From: Dickeya dianthicola NCPPB 453
GTDB taxonomy: Bacteria > Pseudomonadota > Gammaproteobacteria > Enterobacterales > Enterobacteriaceae
Assembly: GCF_000365305.1 (NCBI RefSeq)
Contig: NZ_CM001841.1
Span: 4,287,946 to 4,351,945 of the forward strand
Reading direction: 5' to 3'
DNA length: 64,000 nt
Shown here: piece by piece, positions 17,412 through 28,325 of the stretch
Layout: every line of letters starts with the position of its first letter
How positions within the stretch are numbered: position 1 is the first letter of the stretch
Notes under the pieces: model-generated
Database searches by the model: none
What the model was told of the DNA's origin: nothing
The model's input: the letters and a program-made list of their open reading frames with translations, nothing else
Translations under genes and position numbers: made by a program

Positions 17412-17488
17412 TGGGGTGGCTAATGGGACTCGAACCCACGACAACTGGAATCACAATCCAGGGCTCTACCAACTGAGCTATAGCCACC
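17412..17488 (-). tRNA. hisR: tRNA-His (anticodon GUG)
   Basis: 77 nt including the encoded extra G at position -1, which pairs with the discriminator C, and CCA. Anticodon loop TTGTGAT, T loop GTTCGAAT. It is second in the operon, corresponding to hisR. Confidence 0.97.
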
Positions 17489-17568
17489 ATATACCACTGC
17501 TTTACTACGTATTCCGGTACTTGATTACGGAGTAATAAGTACCTTCGCAGCTCCCGCGCTCAATTTAA

Positions 17569-17645
<77 letters not shown>

Positions 17646-17666
17646 GTAGCGCCGTTGCGGGTGGGG

Positions 17667-17695
17667 ATAGTACGGATTTAATATAGGCCTGTCCA
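17667..17695 (-). promoter_or_regulatory. Sigma70 promoter of the tRNA operon
   Basis: A -35 TGGACA (17690-17695) and -10 TACTAT (17667-17672) are separated by 17 nt, followed by a C-rich discriminator (CCCCACCC), as is usual for stable-RNA promoters under stringent control. The -10 lies about 20 nt upstream of tRNA-Arg. Confidence 0.85.
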
Positions 17696-17790
17696 GTGCT
17701 TTTTCACAGAAATGATGCGTTTGCTTATGCTTTGCTCATTTGCGGTCAAAACCCGGTTCTATCCGTCTCCACCACCCGCCATTACCACGA

Positions 17791-19185
17791 TTACTCGGTT
17801 TCCGTTTGCATTTCCGGCTGTTTTTTACCCAGTCCCAGCGCCACGTAAAACAGGCTGACCGCGGCCAGGAAAATACCGCCGACCACCAGCGACATGCGCG
17901 TGTCTTCGTTAATGTACATCCCGACCAACACGCAGAGCAGAAACGCCATCGTCAGGTAGTTCACCCACGGGAACAAGATAGACTTGAACGGATGCCCGGC
18001 GAGCGCCGCCTGATGCTGCTGACGGAAACGCAACTGGCTTATCAGCACCACAAACCAGGGAATCATCCCCGGCAGCACACTGGCGCTGTACACGTACACG
18101 AACACTTTTTCCGGATTGGGGATAAGGTAATTCAGCACCGAACCGGCCACCAGACACAGGATGGACACCATTACCCCAATAGCCGGCACGCCGCCCGCCG
18201 TCACCCGCCCCAGCGCCGCCGGCAACTGGCGGTTGTTGGCCAGCGAATAGAGCATCCGCCCACAGCTGTACATGCCGCTGTTACAACCGGACAGCGCCGC
18301 CGTCAGCACCACGAAGTTGATGATGCCCGCCGCGGCGGTGATGCCGATTTTGGCGAAGGTCAGCACGAACGGGCTGCCGGACGTGCCAATCTCATTCCAC
18401 GGGAAAATGGTCACAATCACGAAAATGGCGCCGACATAGAAAATCAGGATACGCCACAGGATATTGTTGATGGCCCGCTTCAGCGTCACCTGCGGATTGC
18501 GGGCTTCGCCGGCGGTAATGCCGACCAGTTCCACCCCTTGATAGGAGGCCACCACCAGACAGAGCGCAAACAGCAGCCCTTTCCAGCCGCCGGCCAGAAA
18601 ACCGCCGTGTTCGGTCAGGTTGACAAAACCGGTGGCCTGGCCGTGGTTGCCGATGCCGAAGAAAATGATGCCGACGCCCACCACAATCATCACCACGATG
18701 GTGGTTATCTTGATCATCGAGAACCAGAACTCGATTTCACCATACAGCCGTACCGCCGCCAGATTGGCTGCCGCCACCAGCGCAACAGCGCCGATAGCCG
18801 GTATCCACTGCGGCAACGTCGGGAACCAGTACTGCACATACACGCCGATGGCGGTAATTTCCGAAATGCCGACCGCCATCCACATAAACCAGTAGCCCCA
18901 CGCCGTGAGATAGCCGAAGAACGGACTCAGGTAATTGTGGGCGTAAACCGCGAACGAACCGGTCACCGGCTCCAAAAACAGCATTTCCCCCATCGACCGC
19001 ATGATGAAGAACACAAAAATGCCTGCCACGATATAAGCCAGCAGCACCGATGGCCCGGCCCATTTCAGGGCGCTGGCCGCCCCCATGAACAACCCCACGC
19101 CAATGGTGCCGCCCAGCGCGATTAGTTCGATATGCCGCGCTTCCAGCCCACGGTGGAGCTTGTCCTGTTTTTCTGTATTTGCCAT
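17791..19185 (-). CDS. thrP: Threonine/serine:proton symporter ThrP (YifK)
   Basis: A 464-aa amino acid-polyamine-organocation permease with twelve predicted helices. The first helix holds [20 protein letters not shown], the substrate-binding unwound segment of this family, and the third region [29 protein letters not shown] is typical. It is nearly collinear with E. coli YifK/ThrP as I recall it. Position between wecG and the argX tRNA operon, same strand as both, is the conserved enterobacterial arrangement. It is transcribed separately from wec, as a terminator follows wecG. Confidence 0.93.
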   Translation of the reverse strand: MANTEKQDKLHRGLEARHIELIALGGTIGVGLFMGAASALKWAGPSVLLAYIVAGIFVFFIMRSMGEMLFLEPVTGSFAVYAHNYLSPFFGYLTAWGYWFMWMAVGISEITAIGVYVQYWFPTLPQWIPAIGAVALVAAANLAAVRLYGEIEFWFSMIKITTIVVMIVVGVGIIFFGIGNHGQATGFVNLTEHGGFLAGGWKGLLFALCLVVASYQGVELVGITAGEARNPQVTLKRAINNILWRILIFYVGAIFVIVTIFPWNEIGTSGSPFVLTFAKIGITAAAGIINFVVLTAALSGCNSGMYSCGRMLYSLANNRQLPAALGRVTAGGVPAIGVMVSILCLVAGSVLNYLIPNPEKVFVYVYSASVLPGMIPWFVVLISQLRFRQQHQAALAGHPFKSILFPWVNYLTMAFLLCVLVGMYINEDTRMSLVVGGIFLAAVSLFYVALGLGKKQPEMQTETE

Positions 19186-19439
19186 ATAACCTCTGTCTTC
19201 AATGGTTCCTTTTTACGCCGGCATCAAAAGCGTTATTGTTTTATACCCGTCATGTTTCACATGGGTATACCGGCTCTCTCCCGGCAAAGCATTACCGCAC
19301 CCCGACCGGAAAAACGGCCGAGAAGATACCGCAATGCAAACCGGATTCCTACCTTTCCTGTACCTGAACATGATGAAATAAACAGCGCGGACAGACCTTG
19401 ATCACAACGATAAAGCCGGGAAAAAGCGGGAGGACAGGC

Positions 19440-19472
19440 AAAAAAAACCAGTTCGACGTGGTGACGAACTGG
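19440..19472 (-). terminator. Terminator of the wec operon
   Basis: An 8-bp stem CCAGTTCG/CGAACTGG with a 9-nt loop is followed on the minus strand by seven T residues, immediately after the wecG stop codon. Confidence 0.9.
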
Positions 19473-19474
19473 AT

Positions 19475-20227
19475 TTACAGCTTGCCGCTGAAATGCCAGG
19501 CCAGGTAGCGCAACAGTTTGAACTGGCGGCGAAAACGGCTGGGCTGCGTCAACAGGCGATACAACCATTCCACCCCGTAACGCTGCCACGCCAGAGGGGC
19601 GCGCTTCACCTGCCCGGTAAACACATCGTAGGTGCCGCCCACGCCCATGTAGAGCGCGCGGGGATACCACTGGCGACAATCGCGCATCAACAATTCCTGC
19701 CGGGGCGACCCCAGCGCCACCGTCACCAGCTGCGCGCCGCTGTCGCACACGCGTTCCAATACCGCCTGACGCTGTTCCGGCGCGAAGTAACCGTCCTGCG
19801 TTCCCACAATGTTGACCTGCCACTGCTCGCGCAGCTTGCGCTCGGTTTCCGCCAGTACCGCGGGTTTGCCGCCGAGCAGAAACACCGGCGTGCCCATCTG
19901 TCCGGCGCGCTGCATCAACGCTTCCCACAAGTCAGCGCCGGCGATACGCTCCACCTGCGCGCCCGGATACTTGCGGCGAATAGAACACACCACGCTGATA
20001 CCGTCGGCATAGTTGCAGTTCCCCTGCTGCAGCATCAGTTCACGCAGCGTCGCATCGCGGTCGGCGGCCATCACCTTTTCGGCATTGACGGCAATCAGCG
20101 TTCCCGCCTGCGGCGAGCCGCCCGCAAACAGCGCCGACACGCACTGCTCCATATCCCGAAAACCCTGCACCGGGATGCCGCGAATACGGTACTGCGGAAT
20201 AGGGTACTGCGGTTGTGCATCATTCAT
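19475..20227 (-). CDS. wecG: UDP-ManNAcA transferase (lipid II-ECA synthase) WecG
   Basis: A 250-aa WecG/TagA/CpsF family glycosyltransferase. It adds N-acetyl-D-mannosaminuronic acid to GlcNAc-pyrophosphoryl-undecaprenol, the second step of the enterobacterial common antigen (ECA) repeat. Typical motifs are [34 protein letters not shown] and [12 protein letters not shown]. The start at 20227 (MNDAQPQYP) has AAGGAG upstream and overlaps the wzyE stop by 4 nt. It is the last gene of the operon. Confidence 0.95.
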   Translation of the reverse strand: MNDAQPQYPIPQYRIRGIPVQGFRDMEQCVSALFAGGSPQAGTLIAVNAEKVMAADRDATLRELMLQQGNCNYADGISVVCSIRRKYPGAQVERIAGADLWEALMQRAGQMGTPVFLLGGKPAVLAETERKLREQWQVNIVGTQDGYFAPEQRQAVLERVCDSGAQLVTVALGSPRQELLMRDCRQWYPRALYMGVGGTYDVFTGQVKRAPLAWQRYGVEWLYRLLTQPSRFRRQFKLLRYLAWHFSGKL

Positions 20228-21564
20228 TCCGTTTCTCCTTGAGATGGCGCGCGGGCGGCGACCGCGCCGGCGCGCCACAGCAGCCAGTACAGCAGTTTTG
20301 CCGCCAGCAGACAGGCAGCAAAAATCAGACAGAAAAACACCACCCGCGAGACAAACGCGTCCAGCCCTTCACGCACCAGCACGATCAGGTTAAAAACCGC
20401 ACCGAAGCAGAACGCCTGCAACACAGCGGACAGATAGCGGTTTTCCGCCTGCCGCCCGTAGCGGTAAAGGCCATCAAACCCCTTGATGAGCAACCCGACC
20501 GCGACCGCACCTACCGGAATCAGCAGCGGCCCGCCCATGATCAGCAGCGAACCGAGCAAGGTCGGCGATATCGCCAGCCCGGCATGATAATTCAGCACTT
20601 CCCAGGTGAAATAGTTGGCGCTGTTAAGCACCAGCGCCGGTCGCTCCGGCCACAGCCAGGCGGGAATAAAGACATAAAAATCCCGCACGATGGGCGCCAG
20701 CCCCTGTAGCCTTATCTGGTCGAGATGTTGCCATAGCATGGCCAGATTTTCCCACGGCGAGAAGGTATCCCGCGTCAGGTACAAAAAGGTGTAGAACGCC
20801 TCTTCACCCTTGACGTCCAGACCGTAACGCTTAAGCGCCAGCCAGAACATCGCCACGATGCCGGCAGCGCCTGCCGCTGCCAGCATCCACCAGACAATCC
20901 AGCCGCGCTGCAAGCCAATAAACAGAAACAGGGCGAAGGCGATGATGATATTGGCGCGGGTACCGCCCACCAGCAGGTAGGTCAGCCCGCCAAACGCGAC
21001 GGTCGTCAGCAAGAAAATCAGCCAGGCGCGCCGGGTCTGGTGCAGGAAATACCACATCAGCATGGCGGGAATAAAGAAATAGAAGAAGCGCTTCAGGGCG
21101 ACGCCGGCGACGTCGCGAGAGAAAATCTGGCTGTAGGAACTGAGTTTGAACAGCAGCAGCCCGTTGTTGGCAAAGAACACCGCCGCGGTCGCCAGCGCCA
21201 CCAGCGCCAGCAACCCGCCGGTGAGAAGCGCTTCCATCCGCGTCATGGTCAACGGCAATGGGCGCGATACCGGCGGCGCGGGCCGCAGCCGGGTTTTATA
21301 ACTGACATAATAAATAACGTAAAACGCCGTGGCGGACAGCAGCGCCAGCAGCAGGTTCAGCGGCGAGGCCGTCTCCACCCCGAAGCGAAATGTCAGTAAG
21401 GCGGTCAACGGAAAACCGAAATAGAACGTCAGCAGATACAACAAGGAAAACAGCACATTGAAGTTGAAACGCCAGCGGCGGAACTCACGCCCACTCAGCC
21501 ACAGCACCACGCCGCCGCCGCCCAACCAGACCAGCCATAACCCGAAAAACGCCCACTCAGTCAT
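20224..21564 (-). CDS. wzyE: ECA polymerase WzyE
   Basis: A 446-aa integral membrane polymerase that joins ECA trisaccharide repeats at the periplasmic face. It has about 11 hydrophobic helices. The family blocks are [49 protein letters not shown], and [20 protein letters not shown], followed by [20 protein letters not shown]. The frame is open to 21675, but the extra 37 residues are hydrophilic and not family-like, so I start at 21564 ([10 protein letters not shown]). It overlaps wecF by 8 nt and wecG by 4 nt. Confidence 0.95.
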   Translation of the reverse strand: MTEWAFFGLWLVWLGGGGVVLWLSGREFRRWRFNFNVLFSLLYLLTFYFGFPLTALLTFRFGVETASPLNLLLALLSATAFYVIYYVSYKTRLRPAPPVSRPLPLTMTRMEALLTGGLLALVALATAAVFFANNGLLLFKLSSYSQIFSRDVAGVALKRFFYFFIPAMLMWYFLHQTRRAWLIFLLTTVAFGGLTYLLVGGTRANIIIAFALFLFIGLQRGWIVWWMLAAAGAAGIVAMFWLALKRYGLDVKGEEAFYTFLYLTRDTFSPWENLAMLWQHLDQIRLQGLAPIVRDFYVFIPAWLWPERPALVLNSANYFTWEVLNYHAGLAISPTLLGSLLIMGGPLLIPVGAVAVGLLIKGFDGLYRYGRQAENRYLSAVLQAFCFGAVFNLIVLVREGLDAFVSRVVFFCLIFAACLLAAKLLYWLLWRAGAVAARAPSQGETE

Positions 21565-22642
21565 CGCCGTCTCCCGCCGCCAGTGACAACGCCTGCCGCC
21601 ACCCTTGTTCATAACCGGGGCTGAAGAACGCAATCTGCCGGGTATCGGTCTGCGCCAGTTGCTGGCGCGCGTCACGCACCATCGCCTCGTTCAGCGCCTC
21701 TTCACCCAGCAGCACCGGCAGGCGCTGCTCCGCCAAATCCTGCCGGAACGGGTTATGACGGCTGATAACAAACGGCACGCCCAGTTGAATCAACAAACAC
21801 AAAGTACCAATCCCCTGTTGACGGTGAAACAGGAAGTAGCCGAGATCGCAGATGCGCAACAACGCCAGATAGTCGTCAAACGCCAGGGATTCGCGCAGGA
21901 CCCGGCAGCGTTCAGCGCCGAACAACGCCAGCCCGTGCTGCGCCACTTGCTCAACATAGGCATGGTTGCCAGCCGGGTAACCCATCGGCACGATCACCCG
22001 CACCTGCGCGCCAAACTGGCGATGAATGGCGTCAAGCGCCGCCAGATGGCGGTTGCTGCGATCGCCGGAGTTGCCGACCAGAAGAGTCAGCGGTGTGCCC
22101 GGCGCGTTTTTATGTGGGCTCGCCGCGTGCGGGCTCATGCGACTGGGGAAATAGAGCAGCGACGCGGCCGCAGCCGGATAACGCCGGCGGAAATAATCGA
22201 TATCGCCGCGGGTGGCGAACACCTGTGCGACCCGCCGCTGCGCCAGCCGTCGCAGGCGGTAAAACCAGCGCCAGCGCCAGCCGCGGGCTTCCTCATACAG
22301 ATCGGCCCCCCAGATGTGCCAGTAAGCCTGCGTTGTGCGGATACCACCACACAGCAACGCCAGCCACAGCCAGGGGTTAAACTGGCCGTGAAAAAAGAAA
22401 CGGACCGACCGATCCTCACGCGCCTGCGCCGCCACCGCCCACGCCAGCGCTTTCTGGTCGGCGAAACGCGCTATCTGCAACGCCGGATAAGCCTGCCCGG
22501 AGAGTTCAGCCGCCGAAACCACCATGAACCGCCGAACCTGATGCGGCGGCAGCGTCGGCGCCAGCGTATCGTTAAAGAAACGCAGCACCGTCTGGTTATG
22601 GTGGGGAATATCCGCCCCCAGGACGTGAATCAGTGTGGTCAT
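21557..22642 (-). CDS. wecF: TDP-Fuc4NAc:lipid II transferase WecF
   Basis: A 361-aa glycosyltransferase (family GT56) that adds Fuc4NAc to lipid II to complete the ECA repeat unit (lipid III). It begins [25 protein letters not shown] and contains [16 protein letters not shown] and [11 protein letters not shown], as in E. coli. I use the ATG at 22642 rather than 22678 because the first 12 residues of the longer frame lie in the wzxE tail. It overlaps the wzxE stop by 4 nt. Confidence 0.95.
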   Translation of the reverse strand: MTTLIHVLGADIPHHNQTVLRFFNDTLAPTLPPHQVRRFMVVSAAELSGQAYPALQIARFADQKALAWAVAAQAREDRSVRFFFHGQFNPWLWLALLCGGIRTTQAYWHIWGADLYEEARGWRWRWFYRLRRLAQRRVAQVFATRGDIDYFRRRYPAAAASLLYFPSRMSPHAASPHKNAPGTPLTLLVGNSGDRSNRHLAALDAIHRQFGAQVRVIVPMGYPAGNHAYVEQVAQHGLALFGAERCRVLRESLAFDDYLALLRICDLGYFLFHRQQGIGTLCLLIQLGVPFVISRHNPFRQDLAEQRLPVLLGEEALNEAMVRDARQQLAQTDTRQIAFFSPGYEQGWRQALSLAAGDGDD

Positions 22643-23889
22643 GCTCGCCTGCAGTACAGAATGAAAACGCCGCAACACAGCAGAAAATAGACCGCATAGG
22701 TTGCCAGATACGCCTGCGGCGCGCCCAGCGCGCCATGCAATGGAATCAACCAGCGGGCAAATCCGGTCAGCAGCAGGAACTGGCCGAGTTCAGCCAGCAG
22801 ATAGAACCGCAGCGAGGCTCTGGCGACCACCAGATAACCAAAAACGTAAGCACCCACTTTCAATACATCGCCTGCCAGTTGCCATGCAAACAGGTCACGC
22901 ATGGCCGAAAACGCACTGGAAAACAGTAAGCGGATCGCCACATCGCGCAACAGCCAGATAGCCACGCCCACGGCCGCCGCCGCCGGCAACACAAACCGCA
23001 ACGCGCTGAGAATCTCATGCCGGGCCGCGCGTTTATCCTGCAAGCGCGCCAACGCAGGCAGCAAATAAACCGGGAATGATGCGGTAATGAATTGCAGCCA
23101 GGCATCGGAAATGGTGGTGACCCCCTGCCACAGCCCCACCTCCTGCCAGGTGTAATGGGCCGCCAGTTGGTTTCGCATCATCACGTAACCCACCGGCAGC
23201 GTCACGGCGGTGATCAACGTCATCAGGCTGAAGCAGGTTAACTGACCGGCCAGCGGCCATGACCAATCAGGTGTGAGCGCTCGCAAACCTAACGGCGTTC
23301 GCCGGAACAGCAGCGCCAGTGCGGGCACGCACACCAGCGCCGGCATCAGCGCCAATCCCACCAGCGCGCCGGTATACGCCCCAAGCCAAACGCTGACGCC
23401 ATACGCCACGGCTCCCAGCAGGCTGCCGGCCATGACGGCCAGCGCGTTGCCCCGCGCATCCTGATAACCTTTCAGGATCGCCAGCAGCAGGCTGGCGCCC
23501 GCGATGCCCAGTTGCAGCCAGGCCAGCGCACGGATTGCAGGTTGGTAGGCGTCATCGCCGAACAGCAGGCGCGACAGCGGCGCAGCCAGCAGCCACAACG
23601 CCAGCATCAGCAACAGCGAGCAGCCCATCGACAGCGATACCGCCGTCCCCAGCAACGGACCGGGGCGGTTGGCATCGGGCGGCGCGGCGGCCACCGCACG
23701 GGTTACGCCGTTGGCGATACCGGCGCCGGCCATCGCGCCCAGCACGGTGATCAACTGGCGGTAGTTACCGGCCAGCCCGACGCCTTCCGGGCCGTACGTC
23801 ACCGCCAGCAGTTTGATCACCGCCAGCCCCACACCGATTTTGACCAGCGTGGAAGCAGCCGTCCATAACGAGGAGCGCGCCAGCGACAT
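22639..23889 (-). CDS. wzxE: ECA lipid III flippase WzxE
   Basis: A 416-aa MOP-superfamily polysaccharide flippase with about 12 helices that moves undecaprenyl-linked ECA trisaccharide across the inner membrane. It begins [30 protein letters not shown] and has [20 protein letters not shown], diagnostic for WzxE. Its start overlaps the wecE stop by one base (TGATG), a coupling junction. Confidence 0.94.
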   Translation of the reverse strand: MSLARSSLWTAASTLVKIGVGLAVIKLLAVTYGPEGVGLAGNYRQLITVLGAMAGAGIANGVTRAVAAAPPDANRPGPLLGTAVSLSMGCSLLLMLALWLLAAPLSRLLFGDDAYQPAIRALAWLQLGIAGASLLLAILKGYQDARGNALAVMAGSLLGAVAYGVSVWLGAYTGALVGLALMPALVCVPALALLFRRTPLGLRALTPDWSWPLAGQLTCFSLMTLITAVTLPVGYVMMRNQLAAHYTWQEVGLWQGVTTISDAWLQFITASFPVYLLPALARLQDKRAARHEILSALRFVLPAAAAVGVAIWLLRDVAIRLLFSSAFSAMRDLFAWQLAGDVLKVGAYVFGYLVVARASLRFYLLAELGQFLLLTGFARWLIPLHGALGAPQAYLATYAVYFLLCCGVFILYCRRA

Positions 23890-25019
23890 CAGGAAAAGAA
23901 ACTCAGCGCCGAATTGATGACGGTACGCTGGTCAAGGTCAGACAGGTTGTAGAACAACGGCAGACGCACCAAGCGCTCGCTTTCCCGCGTGGTGTGACGG
24001 TCTTCGCCGACAAAACGGCCAAATTGCCGGCCGGCCGGGCTGGAATGCAAAGGAATGTAGTGGAACACCGTCAGGATCTCCGCTTCTTTCATATGACTGA
24101 TAAACGCCGAGCGCTCCGCTTCATCCCGCAGGCGCAGGAAAAACAGGTGGCCGTTGTGGCGGCAGTCCGCCGGTATCACCGGCAACGTCGCCCGGCCTGC
24201 CGCCGCCAGCGGCGCAAACGCGTGCGCATAGCGTTGCCATAATGTCAGGCGCCGGTCATGAATGCGCGGCGCCGCTTCCAGTTGCCCCCACAGGTAAGCG
24301 GCCTGAATATCCGCCATCAAATAACTGGAGCCGATGTCGCGCCAGGTGTACTTATCCGCCTGTCCGCGGAAGAACTGGCTGCGGTTGGTGCCTTTCTCGC
24401 GGATAATCTCGGCCCGCGCCGCCAGCTCGGGGTCGTTGATCAACGTAGCGCCGCCTTCGCCGCCCGCGGTGTAATTTTTGGTTTCGTGGAAACTGAAGCA
24501 ACCGATATGACCGATGGCGCCCAGCGGCCGCTCCTGATAGCGCGACATCATCCCCTGCGCCGCATCTTCCACCACAAACAGCCCGTATTGCTGCGCCAGC
24601 GCCATCACAGCATTCATGTCGCAGCCCACGCCGGCGTAATGCACCACCACAATGGCACGGGTCTGCTTCGTAATTGCGGCTTCGATGCGGTTTTCGTCAA
24701 GATTGAGGGTATCCGGCCGGATGTCGACAAACACGATGGTAGCGCCACGCAGCACGAAGGCGTTGGCGGTGGAGACAAAGGTGTAGCTCGGCATGATCAC
24801 TTCGTCGCCGGGCTGGATGTTCAACAGTAGCGCCGCCATTTCCAGCGACGCGGTGCAGGAAGGCGTCAGCAATACTTTGCCACTGCCCGAATAATGCTCC
24901 AGCCACTGCTCACAGCGGCGGGTAAACGCGCCATCGCCGCTGAGCTTGCCGCTGCGCATCGCCGCCTGCATATACTCCAGTTCTGATCCCACCACCGGCG
25001 GCGAGTTAAAAGGAATCAT
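23889..25019 (-). CDS. wecE: dTDP-4-amino-4,6-dideoxygalactose transaminase WecE
   Basis: A 376-aa DegT/DnrJ/EryC1-type PLP aminotransferase that makes dTDP-4-amino-4,6-dideoxy-D-galactose from the 4-keto sugar with glutamate. The PLP lysine is in GCFSFHETKNYTAGGEGG (about residue 181), and the phosphate-binding region is LTPSCTASLEMAALLL. Its substrate normally comes from RffG, whose gene is absent from this operon. It lies 64 nt downstream of wecD; that gap is filled with 15-bp repeats. Confidence 0.95.
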   Translation of the reverse strand: MIPFNSPPVVGSELEYMQAAMRSGKLSGDGAFTRRCEQWLEHYSGSGKVLLTPSCTASLEMAALLLNIQPGDEVIMPSYTFVSTANAFVLRGATIVFVDIRPDTLNLDENRIEAAITKQTRAIVVVHYAGVGCDMNAVMALAQQYGLFVVEDAAQGMMSRYQERPLGAIGHIGCFSFHETKNYTAGGEGGATLINDPELAARAEIIREKGTNRSQFFRGQADKYTWRDIGSSYLMADIQAAYLWGQLEAAPRIHDRRLTLWQRYAHAFAPLAAAGRATLPVIPADCRHNGHLFFLRLRDEAERSAFISHMKEAEILTVFHYIPLHSSPAGRQFGRFVGEDRHTTRESERLVRLPLFYNLSDLDQRTVINSALSFFS

Positions 25020-25033
25020 GTCGTCACCTGCGG

Positions 25034-25093
25034 AACCATCATCGGTAGAACCATTATCGATAAAAACATTATTGATAAAAACATTATCGATAA
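25034..25093. repeat. Four 15-bp tandem repeats at the wecD-wecE junction
   Basis: The unit AACATTATCGATAA (with small variants) occurs at 25034-25048, 25049-25063, 25064-25078 and 25079-25093. The last three differ by only one or two bases; the first is more diverged. The unit at 25079-25093 contains the wecD stop codon, so the array looks like serial duplication of the wecD 3' end. Confidence 0.85.
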
Positions 25094-25788
25094 AACCAGT
25101 AGGCCGTGCTCTCCACCCGTGCGCCGCTGCGCAGGTAGAGCCGTAATGCCGCCAGATTGCTGGTCTGGGTCGCCACCATCAGCCGGCGAATACCGCGCTG
25201 CTGACACCAGACCCGCGCCACCTGCATCAGCCGCTGACCAATCCCTTGCCCGGTCATGCCCGGCCAGGCAGACAACACGCCGATACGCGCGGTGCTGGGC
25301 GATGTCTGGCGCAACGTCACGAACCCCTGCAACGGCAAGCCCTGCCCCCCCATCACCAGACAAGCGTCGTCAAAGCTGCCATGCACCGCTTTTTCCACCC
25401 AACGCGCATAGAAACGGCCACAATCGTCCGGACGATACCACGGCGCCCGAAACCGGCTCAGCACAAAACTTTTTTCCGCCGCCACACGCAACGCCGGAAT
25501 ATCGCCCGTCTCGGCCTCCCGCACGCCAACGGCGAACATGGCCCGGGCGACCGGCACAACCGGCATGCTGAAATCCACCTCGCCTTCCGCCAACCGAAAC
25601 CCCAACGCCGACAGCGCATCCGCCGTCGCCAAATCGCTGGCCGCCAGCTTGGCCTGGCATAACTCATAGCGATCCAGATCGGCGGTGGTTAACAGCGGCG
25701 CAGTCTCCTGAAAACTCAACCGCCCGCAAATACGCTGAAAAAAATCGCTTTCCCAGACCAGAGGTTCAATCTCAGCACAAACAGGCAT
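25084..25788 (-). CDS. wecD: dTDP-fucosamine acetyltransferase WecD
   Basis: A 234-aa GNAT acetyltransferase that N-acetylates dTDP-4-amino-4,6-dideoxygalactose to give dTDP-Fuc4NAc. It begins MPVCAEIEPLVWESDFF. The acetyl-CoA loop is AWPGMTGQGIGQRLMQ, and it ends SGARVESTAYWFYR, close to the E. coli terminus. In E. coli rffG and rffH lie between wecC and wecD; here wecC ends only 47 bp upstream. Confidence 0.92.
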   Translation of the reverse strand: MPVCAEIEPLVWESDFFQRICGRLSFQETAPLLTTADLDRYELCQAKLAASDLATADALSALGFRLAEGEVDFSMPVVPVARAMFAVGVREAETGDIPALRVAAEKSFVLSRFRAPWYRPDDCGRFYARWVEKAVHGSFDDACLVMGGQGLPLQGFVTLRQTSPSTARIGVLSAWPGMTGQGIGQRLMQVARVWCQQRGIRRLMVATQTSNLAALRLYLRSGARVESTAYWFYR

Positions 25789-25835
25789 AGGTCACTCCGG
25801 TTAACGCAGAATCCACAGCCGTCACCACGCCGCCT

Positions 25836-27101
25836 TCACCGCCAGACGCCTTTGGTGTCCACCACCCAACGTTGCGCCACCTGCTCAGGGGCAATCGCCC
25901 TGAACTGCCGGTGATCCACCAGCAACACCAGGATATCCGCTTCACTCAACGCCCGATCCATCTCCACCAGCGCGGCTTTTTCCTGCAAACCGGGCGGTAA
26001 CTGCCGGATATGAGGCTCGACCACCCAGGTCGTCCCGGCATGCCATGCGGCAATCTGCCCGGCGATCGCCAGCGCCGGACTCTCGCGAAGATCTTCCACA
26101 TCGGGCTTGAACGCCAGCCCCAGACAGGCGATGCGTAAATCGCAGGCCCGTTTATTGCCCTGCGCCAGCGCCTCCGCCACCATAATTTTCACCTGCTCCA
26201 CCACCCAGCGAGGCTTGGCGTCATTCACCTCGCGGGCGGTGCGAATCAGACGCGCCTGCTGCGGGTGCTGCGCTACGATAAACCAGGGATCGACCGCGAT
26301 GCAGTGACCGCCCACGCCCGGCCCCGGTTGTAAAATATTGACGCGCGGATGGCGATTAGCCAGACGAATCAGCGCCCACACATCAATCTGCTGTTCGGCG
26401 CAAATCAACGACAGCTCATTGGCGAACGCGATATTTACGTCCCGAAAGCTGTTTTCCGTCAGCTTGCACATTTCAGCGGTGCGCGAGTCCGTCATCGTAC
26501 AGTCGCCCTCAAGAAGGAAGAGGCGATACAACTCGCTTGCCCGCGCCGAGCAACGCGGCGTCATCCCGCCAATCACCCGCTCATGGCTGAGCAGTTCTTC
26601 CATGATGCGGCCGGGCAACACCCGTTCCGGGCAATAGGCAATGCGGATATCCGACGCCTCGCCGGCCTGCTGGGGAAAGCTCAGGTCCGGCCGTACTTGC
26701 GCCAACCAGCCCGCCATCCGCTCGGTGGTACCGACCGGCGAGGTCGACTCCAGAATGATCAGGTCCCCCGGTTTCAGCACCGGCGCCAGCGACAGGGCAG
26801 CGGCCTCCACAAACGACACATCAGGCTGATGGTCCGCTTTTAACGGGGTCGGCACCGCAATAAGAAAGGCCTGCGCCGATACCGGCTGGCTGCCGGCCTG
26901 TAAATATCCTTGCGCCACCACCGCCTGCACCGCCTGCGCCAGGCCCGGCTCCGCAATATGAGTATGGCCCCGGTTGATGCTCTCCACCACGTGCGGGTTC
27001 ACATCCACACCAAAAACAGGCAGTTGCCGCGAGGCCAACAGCGTAGCGGTCGGCAGGCCGATATACCCCAGGCCCAACACACAAATGCGATTAAAACTCA
27101 T
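25836..27101 (-). CDS. wecC: UDP-N-acetyl-D-mannosamine dehydrogenase WecC
   Basis: A 421-aa UDP-sugar dehydrogenase, oxidising UDP-ManNAc to UDP-ManNAcA with two NAD+. The Rossmann motif is [12 protein letters not shown] at residues 8-19. The middle domain has [16 protein letters not shown], and the catalytic cysteine is in [15 protein letters not shown]. Length matches E. coli (420). It overlaps wecB by 4 nt. Confidence 0.95.
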   Translation of the reverse strand: MSFNRICVLGLGYIGLPTATLLASRQLPVFGVDVNPHVVESINRGHTHIAEPGLAQAVQAVVAQGYLQAGSQPVSAQAFLIAVPTPLKADHQPDVSFVEAAALSLAPVLKPGDLIILESTSPVGTTERMAGWLAQVRPDLSFPQQAGEASDIRIAYCPERVLPGRIMEELLSHERVIGGMTPRCSARASELYRLFLLEGDCTMTDSRTAEMCKLTENSFRDVNIAFANELSLICAEQQIDVWALIRLANRHPRVNILQPGPGVGGHCIAVDPWFIVAQHPQQARLIRTAREVNDAKPRWVVEQVKIMVAEALAQGNKRACDLRIACLGLAFKPDVEDLRESPALAIAGQIAAWHAGTTWVVEPHIRQLPPGLQEKAALVEMDRALSEADILVLLVDHRQFRAIAPEQVAQRWVVDTKGVWR

Positions 27102-28228
27102 GCGGTTACCCGGTGTTGTTTCAAAACGGAGAGAATTCGCTGGCTGGCCAACCCGTCGCCATAAGGGTTATGCGCATAGCTCATCGCCTGATAAGCGGCG
27201 GCGTCCGCCAGCAGTTGGGAGACTTCACGGATAATCGTCGCGGTGTCGGTGCCCACCAGCCGCACGGTGCCGGCGGCCAGCGCTTCCGGCCTTTCGGTCG
27301 TCTCCCGCATCACCAGCACCGGTTTTCCGAGCGAAGGCGCTTCTTCCTGAATCCCCCCCGAGTCCGTCAGGATCAGCCAGGCGCGGTTCATCAGGTAGAC
27401 GAAGGGCAAATAGTCCTGCGGCGTTATCAGAAACACGTTATCAATGCCGCTGAGAATACGTTGAACCGGCTCCAGTACGTTGGGGTTGCGGTGTACCGGA
27501 TAAACCATCTGAATATCCGGATGATGACGGGCGACCGCCGCCAGCGCGTGACAAATGCGCTCCATCCCTTCGCCAAAGCTTTCCCGCCGATGGCTGGTGA
27601 CCAGAATCATTTTTCGCTCCGGTTCCAGAAAGGCGTACTTTTCCTGCAACTGGTCACGCAGTACCGCATCGCGGGCGATCAGATCCCGCACCCAGAATAA
27701 GGCGTCAATCACCGAATTGCCCGTCACCCAAATACGGGACGGAGGGACCTGCTCCCGCCGCAGGTTCTGCCGCGCAGTGATCGTCGGTGCGAAATGATAG
27801 GTCGCCAGACGGCCGGTCAGCATACGATTAGCCTCTTCCGGCCAGGGAGACGTCAGATTACCGGTGCGCAAGCCGGCCTCGACATGCGCAACCGGAATAC
27901 GATGGTAGAATGCCGCCAGACTGGTCATCAGGGTGGTGGTGGTATCACCATGCACCAGCATCAGGTCAGGCTGGAAGCGGGTCAGCACCGGCCCCAGCCC
28001 CGAGAGGATACGGGCGGAAATCTCCACCAGCCCCTGATCCGGCTGCATAACATTGAGGTCGTAGTCCGGCACTATCTCAAACAGACGCAATACCTGATCA
28101 AGCATGTCGCGGTGCTGCGCCGTCACACAGACTTTGGATTCAAAGAAAGCATCCTGAGCCATCGCCCGTATCACCGGCGCCATTTTTATCGCTTCAGGGC
28201 GAGTGCCAAAAACCGTCAAGACTTTCAC
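27098..28228 (-). CDS. wecB: UDP-N-acetylglucosamine 2-epimerase WecB (GTG start)
   Basis: A 376-aa non-hydrolysing epimerase converting UDP-GlcNAc to UDP-ManNAc for ECA. It begins [20 protein letters not shown] and has [13 protein letters not shown] and [29 protein letters not shown], the nucleotide-binding signatures. The start codon is GTG at 28228. The start region is part of a perfect 17-bp tandem duplication that creates a six-codon upstream mini-ORF overlapping the start as GTGA. It lies 97 bp downstream of wzzE. Confidence 0.95.
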   Translation of the reverse strand: MKVLTVFGTRPEAIKMAPVIRAMAQDAFFESKVCVTAQHRDMLDQVLRLFEIVPDYDLNVMQPDQGLVEISARILSGLGPVLTRFQPDLMLVHGDTTTTLMTSLAAFYHRIPVAHVEAGLRTGNLTSPWPEEANRMLTGRLATYHFAPTITARQNLRREQVPPSRIWVTGNSVIDALFWVRDLIARDAVLRDQLQEKYAFLEPERKMILVTSHRRESFGEGMERICHALAAVARHHPDIQMVYPVHRNPNVLEPVQRILSGIDNVFLITPQDYLPFVYLMNRAWLILTDSGGIQEEAPSLGKPVLVMRETTERPEALAAGTVRLVGTDTATIIREVSQLLADAAAYQAMSYAHNPYGDGLASQRILSVLKQHRVTA

Positions 28229-28254
28229 TGATGACTCACTTTCACTGATGACTC
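28221..28254. repeat. Perfect 17-bp tandem duplication over the wecB start
   Basis: ACTTTCACTGATGACTC occurs at 28221-28237 and again at 28238-28254. The first copy contains the wecB GTG start; the second supplies an identical GTG 17 nt upstream in another frame. Confidence 0.92.
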
Positions 28255-28325
28255 TCTTTATTCCGGCTTACCGCCACGGTAAAAAAATTAATTTATATCA
28301 ATACAGTACACGTCATCATCACTGT

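Noticed and set aside
17740..19125. 461-aa plus-strand frame opposite thrP
   Set aside because: His/Arg/Gln-rich antisense shadow of a membrane protein gene.
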